64,000 bases of DNA, taken from assembly GCA_024305405.1 (NCBI GenBank), contig JAKNDB010000070.1, positions 752,001 through 816,000 of the forward strand, written 5' to 3'. A model generated the notes under the pieces. It did not search any database, was not told the origin of the DNA, and saw only the letters and a program-made list of their open reading frames with translations. The stretch is from Dirofilaria immitis. Taxonomy: Eukaryota; Nematoda; Chromadorea; Rhabditida; Onchocercidae. The first letter of the stretch is position 1. Each line of letters opens with the position of its first letter. The position numbers and the translations under genes were made by a program. Positions 37,491 through 50,204 of the stretch are shown in pieces.

Positions 37491-39069
37491 ATCTAACCTT
37501 TTATCTTCATTTCATATCGTGTATTAGCTATGGATGAATCCGTGAAGTTTTCTCGACATCGATCATCGCAGAATATTATTTTCATTATCAAAATTCAATT
37601 TTTTTTTTTTTAAAATTTCCTCATATTTTCATTTATTTTTAAATTATTCATTTCAAAATTACTTTTCTTTTTTTGGCAAAAAAATTTTAAATTAATTATC
37701 AAAATTATCATCGTAATTTTATCAATTATTTCTTGTTTAAATTAATTTGTACAATGTTTTTTTATTTATTTTTAAATTACTATCAAATTATTAGTGCTAT
37801 TTTTATATTTTCAATATTTTAACGAATAAATGAAATTCAAATTATATTATTTGTGCTATGCTAATAATGCATATTTATTCAAATTCTTATTGAGTTTTTT
37901 TTTCCAAATTATTTAATTAATTTCTTTTATTTATTTAATTAATTATTTCGATTCTTATATTTTATAATAGCTAAATATTAAAATTAGGCTAAAAAGAAAA
38001 TGATTTTGCCATTTCAAAATTTTTGATCGCTTTTTTTTGTTTTATTTTATTAAAAATTGTAATTCGTTCAGTTAAAATTTTTATTGCTAAATTTTATGAG
38101 CAATTTAATTTTAGAATTTAAAATTAATTTTGGTAATTGATTTTTGTATTTTAATTCCTATAATAATTTTGAAATTAATTTAAATCAGAATTTGTAGTAT
38201 TTTTCCTTTCTTTTTTTTTGCTATATGAAATGAAGAATTTTCAGCATAATTCTTCTCATTTTCCTCATTTTGAGGAAATAACGAATGATCGATTAAATAA
38301 TTACATTTTTTTTCGTTGTTTTCCACCTTTTTTTTCTTTTTTTTTTTTTTTAATAGAATTCTATTTTAATTTAGTTTGGCAAAAAAAAAGAAATTTTCTT
38401 TTCTCGAAGAAAAACAAACTATTTTTGCTCAAAATAGCTTGGAATTTTAGCAAAAGTTTCAATATTTTATTATATGACAGTTGTTTGTATTTTAAATATT
38501 ATTGAAATAAGCAACTTTATATGATTAATGAAATTTTTGGCAAATTTATTTAACAACTTATCATCTTATCAGCACATTATTTTTTCTAATTTAAATTTAC
38601 ATCTTCTAAAATTTGCAAATATCTGATAACAACAGCAATACTTTTTGAATAATTTTTTCATGCTATTATCTTTACTAACTTAATTCCTTTTTCACCAAAT
38701 CATTCATCTGAATTTATCAAATTAACAGAAAGTGAAAAATTCTTTCAATTTTCAGCAATATTTAAATTTCGAAAAATCAACGAATTCGTATCTGTCGCAA
38801 TTTAAAGTCGTAAATTTTGCAAGCCATTCTTTATTGCGATATTTGCAATTTGAAATGATAAAGCTTTGGTGCCATTTTTTTTTCAAAAGCATCAGGTGCT
38901 GAAGTTTTTCATAAGAAAATCGATAATTTTATTTCTGTTCTTCATACTATGTTTTAATTTTCACAAAAATTTTTCCTTAAATTTTTTACTTAAATACTAA
39001 TGCCAACAATTTTCGATTCGAATTTTTTTTATTCAGGAAGGATGAAAATATTAGAATCATAAAGGCGAA

Positions 39070-39262
39070 GTATGTTACGTATATTACGTTGTATCTATTA
39101 TATAGATTAAAATATTAGAAGTACGTTACGTATATTACGTTGTATCTATTATATAGATTAAAATATTAGAAGTACGTTACGTATATTACGTTGTATCTAT
39201 TATATAGATTAAAATATTAGAAGTACGTTACGTATATTACGTTGTATCTATTATATAGATTA
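39070..39262. repeat. 51-bp minisatellite, 3.8 copies
   Basis: Units at 39070-39120, 39121-39171, 39172-39222 and a 40-bp partial unit 39223-39262. They are identical except for one T/C difference in the first. Each unit starts GTACGTTACGTATATTACG and contains nested TACGTA and TATATA palindromes. The near identity indicates recent expansion. Confidence 0.97.
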
Positions 39263-42200
39263 TTTCTTCGCATAATATATGTATACCTTTCGATATAGTT
39301 GTATGAATTTTATGAATTTATAAAAAAAGTTATATATATAAATAAAATTAAAGAAAAAATGTGAAATATTTATAAATTTAAAAATGATTCAATAATTGTG
39401 AAATATTCTCGAAATCAATACTTTTAGTATTTGTTGAATAAAAGTATTTTCACGAGAATAATAATTCCAATGCTTTAATTTACATATTCATTAAGAAGAC
39501 TAAATGATGCTAAGTAAAATAAATTAGCATAATTAAATGAAGCAATTAAGAGAGATAAGGGAAAATTATTGATGGAAAAAAGTGGCAATAATTTTGGTTA
39601 AATAATTGGTAAACAAAGAAGCAATAAATGAGCATATCGATCATAAACAAATGAAAAAGTTATCGAAGAAAAAAAATGACATTTGCTTCATAATATTCTG
39701 CTTCGAAATTCTCGTTTAAAAAAGCTCATAAAATCAGGTTGATATTTTGATCTCCTTTTTTTCGCATCGGGATCAATAAATATACTTGGCATGTATAAAA
39801 AATGAGATAACAATAAAGTTAGCTTAATAAATCATTATCCTCTCCATTGATATAATTAAATTATCATTTATCATTAATATGCAATTCTAACAGGAATAAA
39901 TGAACCTTTTTGTTTATAATTCTATCGCTGTATAAACAGATAGATAAATTTTCGGAATTTTCGATCAAATTCACAAGTAATAATTGGAAATTAAAATATT
40001 CAATGGAATTGAGAAAATGATAAAATTAATGAGAAGTGATTTAAACAATATTAAATGTGAAATGAAAAGAAAATGAGAGTTTTAAAATTATCATAAGTTT
40101 TTATATGTTAATTTTTTTTTTTTTGATTTAAGCTAAATATGATAGGATTAGGTTGGAAAAAATTTGAAAATTTTTCGAGTGATTATTAATTCTAATTTTG
40201 ATTTACAATTAATTAATACTATTCCCTTAGCAAACATTATTTTATCAACTTTTCGTATCATTTATTAAATGATATAAATAATCAATTTTTTGATATTAAC
40301 TTTTAAAATTAACGACTCTAGCAAAATGCTAACTTTTTTACGGCCATTACTAAATGAGAGGAAGTCATTTCAGTTGAATTATTTGTTTTTCAAAATAAAT
40401 TTTGCAACTATTATCATATCAACAATCTTTAGCGGAAGTATTTGTCATAGATATTAATATTGTTTTTTTTTTCGTATTTGCAAATTTTAAAATTCAAACC
40501 TTATAACAGGTGATATTGGCGAAACTTTCTTAAGGTCATAGTGAGAAAGAGAAGCACAATGTTATATGATCCTTAAATTTAAACTTTTCATTATATTTAT
40601 ATTTTAGTTGGAAATGCTTTTCTTTCAGCAAAAAAAAAAAAAGAAATAATTATTTTTAAGTTGCAATTTTTTCCGATAGCAAGAAAGCAGCTGAGAAGTG
40701 ATAAGGGATGAGATATGAAATTGTAAATTGTTTGCTAAATTCCAACGAATGTTTCAAAATTAAAAATTAGTTTTTAATAGACGAAGCAAGCAAGTAGTGT
40801 TATAAAACAGCTGACTAATTAGAAAATTAAACTTCAATCGCTGTTTTTTTTTACACATTTATTTTAGTTCAATCTTATTTCAAAATTTTTGTACTAATTT
40901 ATGTTACATAAATATTTTGAAAATTAATTTTTAATTTCATTTTTTATTTTCATACGATGAAAATATTGTTGCATTAAAAGCGAGGTATAAAAAAATTTAC
41001 GGTAATAATTAATTAATAACTTAATTTAAAAAGAGAATGAAAATGTATTGAAATTAAATTTCTCGCATGTTTTCTTCATTTTTCTTTTGCTTTCAACTAT
41101 TCAAATTATTTCGCATCGAACATTTAAAACAAATGCCTATTTAAGAATTTATGCTTTCTCATATGAAGAAATCACATCAAAAGATTGTTTAAGGATTTAG
41201 TCGACTTAAAATTTTAAAATTTCAAATCGAAGAAAAGTTCAAAAAGATCGCGAAGGAGAAATCGCTTAATCGCTTTATATATTCCTAACTTTTCTTTTCT
41301 TTCTATTTTTCATTTTTTTTTCTTTCGTTATTTTTTTTTTCTGAGAAAAGATAACATTTAATATATTAGTTTTTCATATATATAGATATATTAGATATAT
41401 CTATACATATCCATAAGGTTAAATGGTATCATTTGTGAAAAATGAATCTTAACAATTGATAGAAAACGAAAACTTAGCCACTTATATCATTTATTCAAAA
41501 AAAAAAAAAAAAGAAAATTTTTTTATTTTTTTTTTTTTCAAATTATCATTTTTGCCTCAGTTATTTTAGTGTTTCAAAAACAAACAGTTGTCATTTGAAT
41601 GAGATTATTTTTCCTCTATTTTCATTTTTAGGCCCTTAACATATCATCAATTTCCTTCTCTCTTGTAAAATTATGTATGTTTGAAATATTAACGTTTAAA
41701 TTTTATGCTTTATTATATTATAATAACTAAACTTATTTATGTAATAAAAATAATTTTTAATTTAGTTTTTTTTTTTTTTTAAACATAATACTTTCTCGAT
41801 TGAATTTTCAATGTTATGATCTTATCAGTCTTTTTAAATCGTTAATGTATTTCCATTTAATTTTTAAAGTGTACTTTTTTAAATATTAATTTTAAGCAAG
41901 ATTTAAAATTATTATTTCGTTGATTTCTTAATATCGAATAAAGATATCTGTATTTGAATGAAATGATTGATATTTAGCAGATATTTGAATCTCTCTTATC
42001 GATTGATAAATGTCTTCTAAAAATTTTACATCTTCCTATTGCTGTTATCAGTAAACTCGTTCAATATCTTTTAAATAAAAATATGTACCACATATTATAA
42101 ATGCTGCGATACAAAAGTGAATAAAATAACCTAATTTTGCAAACTAATCACAAAATTCCATTTGTACAATTAAATACAAATAATTTCTTGCCTTTGATCA

Positions 42201-44779
42201 ATATTCATCAATCTTTTAATAAATTTGAAATTACAATTTCGTTACTTTTATTCGATGTATAAAATTTAATGCATTAAAAATTATTTAAATTAATCATAAA
42301 TGCTGATTATCGTTATCACTAAAAATTCTCAATCTATTATTAATGGAAAAGAAAATTACAGTAAGCATTCTTTTATTTATCCTTTTTTTTTCTTCGTCTT
42401 TTTTCCACTTTTTATATTTATATTGAAAAATAATTTATAGCACCTTTTTTTCAAATAAAAATTGAAATTGCATAACTCATTTTTAACCATTCTTACATCA
42501 GAAATGATTCATTCATATTAAATTTTCAATTATTGATGTCTAAATAAAACTGCTTAAATTTTCATTTGCCGATATTTAAATAATAAATAAAAAAGGAAAA
42601 AAAACAAAATGAAAAAATTTCTTACCAATAAATTTCACATCAGAATTTTTCTTTTTTATTTTGTTTTTAATATCACCAAGATCAATTTGATAAAATTATC
42701 TGGACAAATGAAAATGAATTAAATTATTTTTAATTTTTTCAGAATTTTCTCTCTTGCATAATTAAAAAAGTACAATGTTTAATTAATCATTTTTTATTTA
42801 TTTATATTAATTACTTTGTTTCATATTTGCATTCTATAATTAATTTTATTTGGTTTGAATTTTTTTTATCACTTCTCAGGAATAGTTTTAAAAAATAATA
42901 TCAATTCGATAGATAATTTTATTATCGAAATAGCAGCAAACATTTCCGATATCATATGTAAATCTTCTATAAAATATTCATCATTTATTTATAAATAAAT
43001 TATTGATTGTTTATTTGAACAAATTACATGGAATATAAAGATAAGAATAGAAGTGTAGATTTTTTTTTCATAATTGCGTTTAAAAAAATTTGCAGCGAAA
43101 TGATAAATTATAAAATATATGACACCTAAATAAATACATTATTCTATTGCAATTGAATGAAAGTCTTTTTTCAAAAAAAAAAAAAATTGAAATTTCATAA
43201 TTATTCATAATGAATATGTAAATTTGATTTTATAATATAATATATTTTTAATATTTCGATATTCATTTATGTTTACAAAAAATGAAAATCCACTTTTTCC
43301 CTTAATGAATTTCATTAATATTGCTTTTGAGATAATAGTACAGCTGCAGAATAATTTTTTTATTTGAAAAAGTTAAAGAAAAAAATAATTAAAATTAAAT
43401 AATTTATTATTGGCATAATCAAAAGAAAATTAAAAATAATCGAAAATTAATAATCATTACAAATTTTAATGTGATATATAATTTTAGAACGGATAATTTG
43501 AATTTAGCATAACTTAATTATCATAATTAATATGCTAGCAATTATCACATATATTGAAAGCAATACTATATATATAAGCAGACGAAAATACTAATTATTG
43601 GCAAAAAATAATTATGTTAGATTTAAATTATAAGAAAGAAAGGGAGAAGAAAAAGCGAAAAACGAGGAAAACAAAGAGAGAGAAAGAGAGAAAATTCAGA
43701 TATATTTCAATTTTCATTGAATATTTTCCAGAAAAATACAGCCACATATCTCATTATTTATTCGCAATAAATTACAGATGACATTATAGCTAATACTGGA
43801 TTTTTCTCACATTGTGGCAAGCAATTTAGTAATATTTTGTTTATCATCAATCCGATAGAAAAACATAGCCTCAAGGAAGATTTCTATCTTCTTGAGATTT
43901 TTATTAATGAATTCTAACAGCTTTCTTCTTCGTCCATTTACATTACTCTTCTAAAATAAGTAAGTGCTAAATGTATCATTATTATTGTTATTATTATTAT
44001 TTCATTTGCTATTTTATTAGATTTGTTTGTAAAAGTTATATACATTGCCTTAGCATAAAATTATTTTTATTGATTTCCAAATTATTACTCACGAAATAAT
44101 CATTTTAATTTTAGTTTTATCAAACTAATAGCAAATTGGCAAAATGTTGAATTACTAAATACTTCCTCTTTTTTTTTTTTTTGAAAAATTATTCATTGGT
44201 TAAAAATATATTTCATCATCGATTAGCAAGCATATCAGAAAAAAAAACGATATTGACTTTCATTTCCTTTTTTTTTGATACATTTTTATTTTACTGTCAT
44301 TCTATTGGATGCTTTATAAATCCAAAATTTGCTTACGTAATAGATATTGCCATAAATCCAATCGTTTGATATTTTGTCTTTTTTTTTTGTTTAAGAATAA
44401 TCTTTTATTGAATTCAATGTTTGATTCATCTCATAGCGCGCCATTCCACTCTGTTTATCAAAAATATCAGATTTGAAGCATATATTCAATATGTACACTT
44501 CATTCAAACAATCGATACGTCGTCATACTCATTGAATGTTTTAAAAATAGGGTTGAATAACGTTTACGATTCTACAATTCCTCTAATTATTTACTTTATG
44601 CTTAATTATGTCTTACGTTTTTCAATTATCCTTAGGGAATCCTTCAATTGGAATCCGTTATTGGATAATTCAATTGGTCTTTCAATCGTCAAAAACGATA
44701 GATTTCCACGTCAGAATTGCTTCGGACTTCCAACCGATGCTTTACCTACCTCCATCCTATTGCATGCAACATGAAACGG

Positions 44780-45569
44780 GATTATGCTACAATTTACATA
44801 TATTATACGGATCATGCATCCCAAAGATTATCTTTGGGATAGTCTTTACCTTCATTGTGCTTTTATTAATCACATTTACTATCCAGTAACTTGTTTCTAC
44901 GCTAAACTTCTTGATCCATGTTTCAAGAGACGTTTCAGATAGATAATTAATGCTTACATTTTGAGATGCATGCAATAATGCAAATACTATAAATTTATCA
45001 ATTTTTTTTCGATCAAGATTTTCAACGATAAGTTGTATGCGACGATAAGTCATATTACGATCAAATGAAATGTAAACTTCATTTAAATTTCATCTAAAAT
45101 ATTCTTAGAAATTCTAATTATCAATGTAAAAATTGATTTAATAAAAAAATTTAATACTATGCTAAAATAAAGCTCTGAAACTTTCAATGCATACCATCGA
45201 TAGATATACCAATATTAATAAATTTAGCACTTCAATTTTATAGATCATTTTATTCTATTCATTTATAAATAATGAATAATAAATTAAACAAGACTGTTAA
45301 ATTGATCAATTGAATATCAATAAATTTCATTATAACTCTATACATTTCCATTTCAACGATTTCGCACCCTTTTGAATTTTCTTATTAAAATTCTTTACAA
45401 CTTTCTCTCACGATATTTGTTTGATATCGGTCTTGTGATCGTATTTAGCTTTAAATGAGATTTTATCATTCGCTCTGGATCGCAATCTCAAGCAATCGCC
45501 ACCAAAGAATAAGCAATCGTAATTCTTTCTCATCCGTACAAGTCTAGCATTTTCTATGAACTGCAGCTC
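44780..45569 (-). CDS. putative gene, two or three exons visible, unidentified
   Basis: An exon starts after TTTTTTTGATAG at 45569 (ELQFIENARLVRMRKNYDC, then FFGGDCLRLRSRAND...) and stays open to TGA at 45410-45408. If one base is missing near its end, the other frame reaches a donor (AAAGTTGT) in phase 1. That joins in phase to an exon at 45093-44958 or 45093-44850. Its 5' end again needs one T, then reads NEVYISFDRNMTYRRIQL and IDKFIVFALLHASQN. Donors exist at 44957 (GTAAGC) and 44849 (GTAAAG), both in phase 0, so alternative splicing is possible. Codon character is far better than in the surrounding AT-rich DNA. Upstream exons are expected at higher coordinates; weakly coding stretches lie near 46370-46490 and 47570-47690. 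I recognise no family. Confidence 0.4.
44818..44840. repeat. 10-bp perfect inverted repeat
   Basis: ATCCCAAAGA at 44818-44827 and TCTTTGGGAT at 44831-44840 are exact reverse complements separated by three bases. They could fold into a stable hairpin just downstream of a possible donor of the minus-strand gene. Confidence 0.85.
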
Positions 45570-48127
45570 CTATCAAAAAAATTTTTTTTCTCAAAATAAT
45601 CTGATGATCGTTAGCCAGAGATTTTTTTATTTTAATATTTTAAATTTGCTTAAATGGCTAGATATGTGTTTACTTCTTATGACAATATAGTATCGCTGAT
45701 CAGTGATCAATTTTTTCATTAAGCATTTCCGGAAAAATTTACGAATAAAGTTAATTAATGGAATTATTGATGTTTCTCAAAAGGATAAAATTTCGTTGCA
45801 AAATTGGAAAATGTATTGGATTAGAAATGAAATCATAAATTTTTTGATTGTAAAACTTTAAGTATATCTGAGGCATAAGATCAATTAAAAGAAGAGAAGA
45901 TCGTAAACTTTGAACTTTGCTTCATAAAAAAAAAAAACAAATCACTGAAATAGTTATCATTTAATGTTTCGAAACTAGCGAAAGTTTAACAAAATTTCAA
46001 TAATGCTAATAATGCTTACTGATATATAATCATTGTACTGGTAGATTATTTATCCAATCGTACTTTTTTTTTTTAAGCAAAATGAAGAAGAGAGAAGGAA
46101 ATGAAGTTAATTTGTAAGTAACGTTAAAGTTCATTCTATTTTAATATGGTTTTAAACTGAAATTGATCATTTCTGACAAAATTTTAACAATCATTGACAT
46201 ATATATAACGATTTTATTTCTATCACATGCACTCATCAATTCATCATTTTGAAAACTTTCTCTTATTTGATAGAATACCTAAAAATAAATGCTAACTGTA
46301 TGCTATTATTTATCGTAAATCAATGTAGTCGTAAGATCAGAGTTTATATGTCACCAAATGTTTGGTTTGAATAAAAATGAATTCTGACATATTCTTGTCG
46401 TAGTGATCAATCAGCCAGCAATTCATGTCATCCACTTTTCCTTAGCTGTTTATCAATTTCATTGCCATCATCATAAATGTTATTCGTAATAACAATTAAT
46501 TAAAAATGATTACTGTAATATCTATGAAATTTAAGGGCAAAGGAAAGGAGTATAACTTTTTTTTTATTTTCATTGCCCATTTTCCACTTTTTTAATTTTC
46601 ACTTTCTCTTAAATTTCATTTTGCACAGGCCGACTTAATTTACACCTGCCTTATGTTGTGAATTTTATGTTAATTTATTCTTAAAATTCTTCTTGCATAA
46701 ATTCAGTTTTAGCATCAATACTGATACAAATGATAAAGGAAAGGAAGAATCATTTAGTATTATTTGTTTCCATCTGATCAAAACAAAACTTTGTTTTGTA
46801 ATAAATCAAATGTATAACAAAAATTTCTACTATTAAACGTTACAAAAATTTGAGTTAAAATTCTTTGCGTCTTCATAAATTTCGAATTTTTATTTCAAAT
46901 TTATATTCGCTATTTGGAATTAAGAATTTAGTCCCCCAATAAATTAGTTCTCGAAATCGATTAATTGTTCTTTATATGAGCTTAATGTTGAAGTTAAAAA
47001 TATTATTATAAATTCATAAACTCTTATTTCAAATTTATATTTGCCATTTGAAACTAAACTCGAAATCGATTAATTACTCTTTATATGAGCTTAATGTTGA
47101 AATTAAAAATATTATTATTATAAATGAGGAAAGTAATTCAGCAAGATGCTATTATACTCATATAAACTTTGCATATATTTTGAATTCTCTCGATACATTT
47201 AATTTATATTATTTTTGCGACCAAATTTTATCACAAATAAATATTGAAGTAATTAGTATGATTTTTTTGTTTTCTTTTACATCATATTTCTTTTTTTTCA
47301 ATCTATAGTTTGAATGATTATTTAATACTACGATACCATTTCACATTACAATTTATTTTTTTATCAAGCGCATATCATAATGACTAATTTTAATTAATTG
47401 TTGATCAACCCGAAGCTAATTATGCAATTAGTTTGTTCGTATTCCTTTCTGTTCTTTTTTATTACTTAAAAACATTTTAAAATATTATTATGATATAGAA
47501 AAAATGGAAAAGGAATGAAATTTCGATGAAAAAAAATAAGGCATTTATTTTGATTCATTCTCGATTTCCGGTCATTTTCAATGATGAGAAGAGCTACGAA
47601 AATATCTGTTCGATTGATTCTCTCAACTTAGTATCTTTTATAAAAATGTTTCCCTTGTCGATAGTTACAAGATTCGCTTAAGATCATATGAAAATAGATT
47701 TTAAAAAGAAAAAGCTAAAATTAAGACTTACATATACGAGTGATACTGTAATACAACTTTACAGTTACAGTAGTGTATTATTATGATACATTATATATAT
47801 TTTAGTTAGTAATAGGGATTGCTTAAACTCTGAATTATAAAGACAGTGATAATTTCTATGAAGCGATATTTTTATCTTAAAATTTGAAATGGCAAGTGTC
47901 GATCAATCGAATAATTTCATACATTTGTCTCGTAACTCATACAAAGAATCAATTTAAAATTCAATTCCGTTTAAATTATATTTCAGCGATTGTCTTTACA
48001 TGAATCATTGTGATTCTCGCTCAACAAATGATGAATTGCGATAAACTAACATAACTTTACCTTCTCCTACATTTTTTGTTTTTTGCTTTCTGCGAAAAAT
48101 ATTTTGGTGGAAAAAAAAGCAGAAAAA
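45570..48127. other. mostly non-coding interval
   Basis: No firm exon. Weakly coding minus-strand stretches near 46370-46490 (IYDDGNEIDKQLRKSG, then NCWLIDHYDKNMSEF in another frame) and 47570-47690 could be 5' exons of the gene near 45 kb. They lack convincing splice links. Confidence 0.35.
46891..47112. repeat. imperfect direct duplication, period about 134 bp
   Basis: A block beginning TATTTCAAATTTATATT at 46891 recurs at 47025, including the shared ATGAGCTTAATGTTGAA and ATTAAAAATATTATTAT tail. The second copy lacks about 20 internal bases. Confidence 0.8.
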
Positions 48128-50204
48128 ATGACGATGCCAACATCTAATGCTACGATCACGCAATTAACAACAATGGAGGAAGAGGTAGAACGACAACCAC
48201 GTGAAACATTATCACCATCACCAATGGTAGTGTTACGTCCAGTAACAGGTTACTTTTAACATCGATCCATTCCTTATTTTTTTTTAAATTATAAAATTAA
48301 GGGTGAAAAAAAAATCGATAGATAATGGTTTTTAGATAATAACTTCTTTTGTTACTTGCAATGTACAAAAATTTCTAATAGATTCTAATCAAATAAAAAA
48401 AAGAAAAAAAATGAAACAAATTGATTGTTTAAATTAAATATCTTTTAATCGTAAATTTGAATACAATTTATTTTGTTTGAAATTTTCATCGGAGTAAATC
48501 AATAATTGAAACGAAATTAAATCATTCGATCAATTATTGTAAGAGTTAAAATTTTAAACTATGCATTATATTATACAAAAACATATCAAACTATATGTCT
48601 AATTTTATTAGAATATTAAAAAAAAATACTTAAAATTAAAAATTTGTTAATTACAATTATTTCAATAATTAATTTTAATTATGAAATAAAATCAATAAAG
48701 AAAGAATCGAAAAAAAAGAAGAAATCATTAAATTTATTACACTTATACTTAAAAATAATTTTACTTCCTCATTTCAATTCTATTTCATTTAAAAAAAAAA
48801 TAAAAAATTATATTAATTAACAAAACATTCATTTATATAATTTGTTCTGGTAAAATTTTCATTTATTTGCATACCAAAAAAAAAGAAAAAACAAAAATTT
48901 TTTTGATCATTTAATTTGATATTAAAGAGAAGAAAAAAAAATCAATCAATAATTCGTCGATCAATTTATATAATATGATCAAATAATTTTATTCTTGTCG
49001 TTTTTTCTTTTTTTTCTTTTTTTTGAAGGTCATACAACATGGACGAAACGTTTATCGAAAACGATTCAACGTCGAAGTGGTTCATTTCTAAATACATTAG
49101 TACCATTTCGTAAAAATATCGATCAAAATCAATCGAATGTAAATGATAATAAATTACTATTACCATCAACAATTTTTCATAAACGACGTGCCAGTGATTC
49201 ACCGATCGTTTCCATGCAAACTGCTATCAAAGGAGCATCTTTTTTAAAAATGAAAAATTAAGTAATATTAGTGTTGCTACTGCTACAACAGCAACTACTG
49301 GAGTAGCTGCTCTACTTATATCAAGTGGTAAGTGAATGTAATTAATTTACAAATTAATGATTATATGATAAGATAAGGGAAAGATGGTTTCGTAAAAATT
49401 AGATGATTAAATTAAATTATGGCTAAATGAAGATAGAAAAGATTAAAATTATTACATATAATAATAAATGAGGATATAAAAAAATAACTTCTAAAAAAAA
49501 AAAAAAGAAAACTTTTATCTTGACTATTAATGATAAGAATTTATTTTAAGAAAATAAAAAAAAATATCCCCATATTTTTAGCATTATTTTAGAAAAATAT
49601 AACCTATCTATCATATAGGTGAAATTTATAATCCAAAACATTTCATATGTTAATATGAACAAAAAAAAAAGAAATGAAAATTTAAACTTAATAAATTAAA
49701 TAATCTTTACATTAATAATTAATATCAAAAATTTATTTCGAAAAGACAAAAAAAAAGTACCTTACATACTTTAATGTTACTTTAGAGAAAACACTCTACT
49801 ATTCATGAAATAATCATTTAATATTTCACGTGATTTTATTCGAAGAGAAATTAAAAACTTAAAGAAAAAAAAGAGATGAAATGAAATTTATCATTGAATT
49901 TTTGCACTTAATTTGATTCGCAATTATATATTTTGTTATTTTGAATTGGAAATTAAAAATTAAAAATTTTTTACTTAATAAAATTAAATTTTATGCATTT
50001 AATTTATAGGCATACAACAAAATGATACTGGAATAAACAACGGAGATACTGGTAACGAAATTTATAGTGAAGAAAAAAAAGCAACAACAACAACAGCAAC
50101 AACGAAAACAGCAACAACAACAACAAAAACTACAAAAACAACAACAACAACAGCAACAAAAACAACAACAACAACAACAACAACAACGAAAGCAACACCA
50201 AAAG
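48128..50204 (+). CDS. 5' part of an unidentified gene with a Thr-rich exon
   Basis: Three exons join in phase 1: 48128-48248 (MTMPTSNATITQLTTMEEEV...), about 49030-49327, and 50010-50204. Exon 2 is basic (WTKRLSKTIQRRSGSF, FHKRRASDSP). It needs one extra A in the run at 49253-49257; without it a TAA follows MKN. With it the frame passes through an Ala/Thr-rich hydrophobic stretch (TATTGVAALLISSG) to a GTAAGT donor. Exon 3 encodes GIQQNDTGINNGDTG and then about 45 residues of Thr with some Lys and Ala from an (ACA)n tract, and ends in phase 1 at a GTATG donor. The gene must continue beyond 50204, but no further exon was recognised before the window ends. Function unknown; RRAS and RRSGS could be basophilic kinase sites. 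Confidence 0.6.
50074..50192 (+). repeat. coding (ACA)n trinucleotide tract
   Basis: ACA repeats broken by GCA, AAA and ACG codons make a Thr-rich, presumably disordered segment in exon 3 of the plus-strand gene. Length is likely to vary between isolates. Confidence 0.9.

Larger units (their letters stand above)
33279..44779. other. long non-coding interval upstream of che-12
   Basis: Over 11 kb of AT-rich DNA without an exon that I can support on either strand. Contents worth naming are listed separately: an X-box candidate, a TTC repeat, a CACGTCAT cluster, a 36-bp repeat, a CA-rich microsatellite and a 51-bp minisatellite. The rest is A/T runs and scattered TTATCA/TGATAA words. Confidence 0.5.

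Noticed and set aside
37221..37496. Overlapping open frames on both strands rich in His, Thr and Tyr or Val and Cys
   Set aside because: They are translations of a CA/TA microsatellite and have no start context or splice sites.
44421..44889. Two overlapping plus-strand frames, one ending in a hydrophobic stretch
   Set aside because: The opposite strand here has better splice signals and phase-consistent exons nearby. The plus-strand frames have no partner exons.
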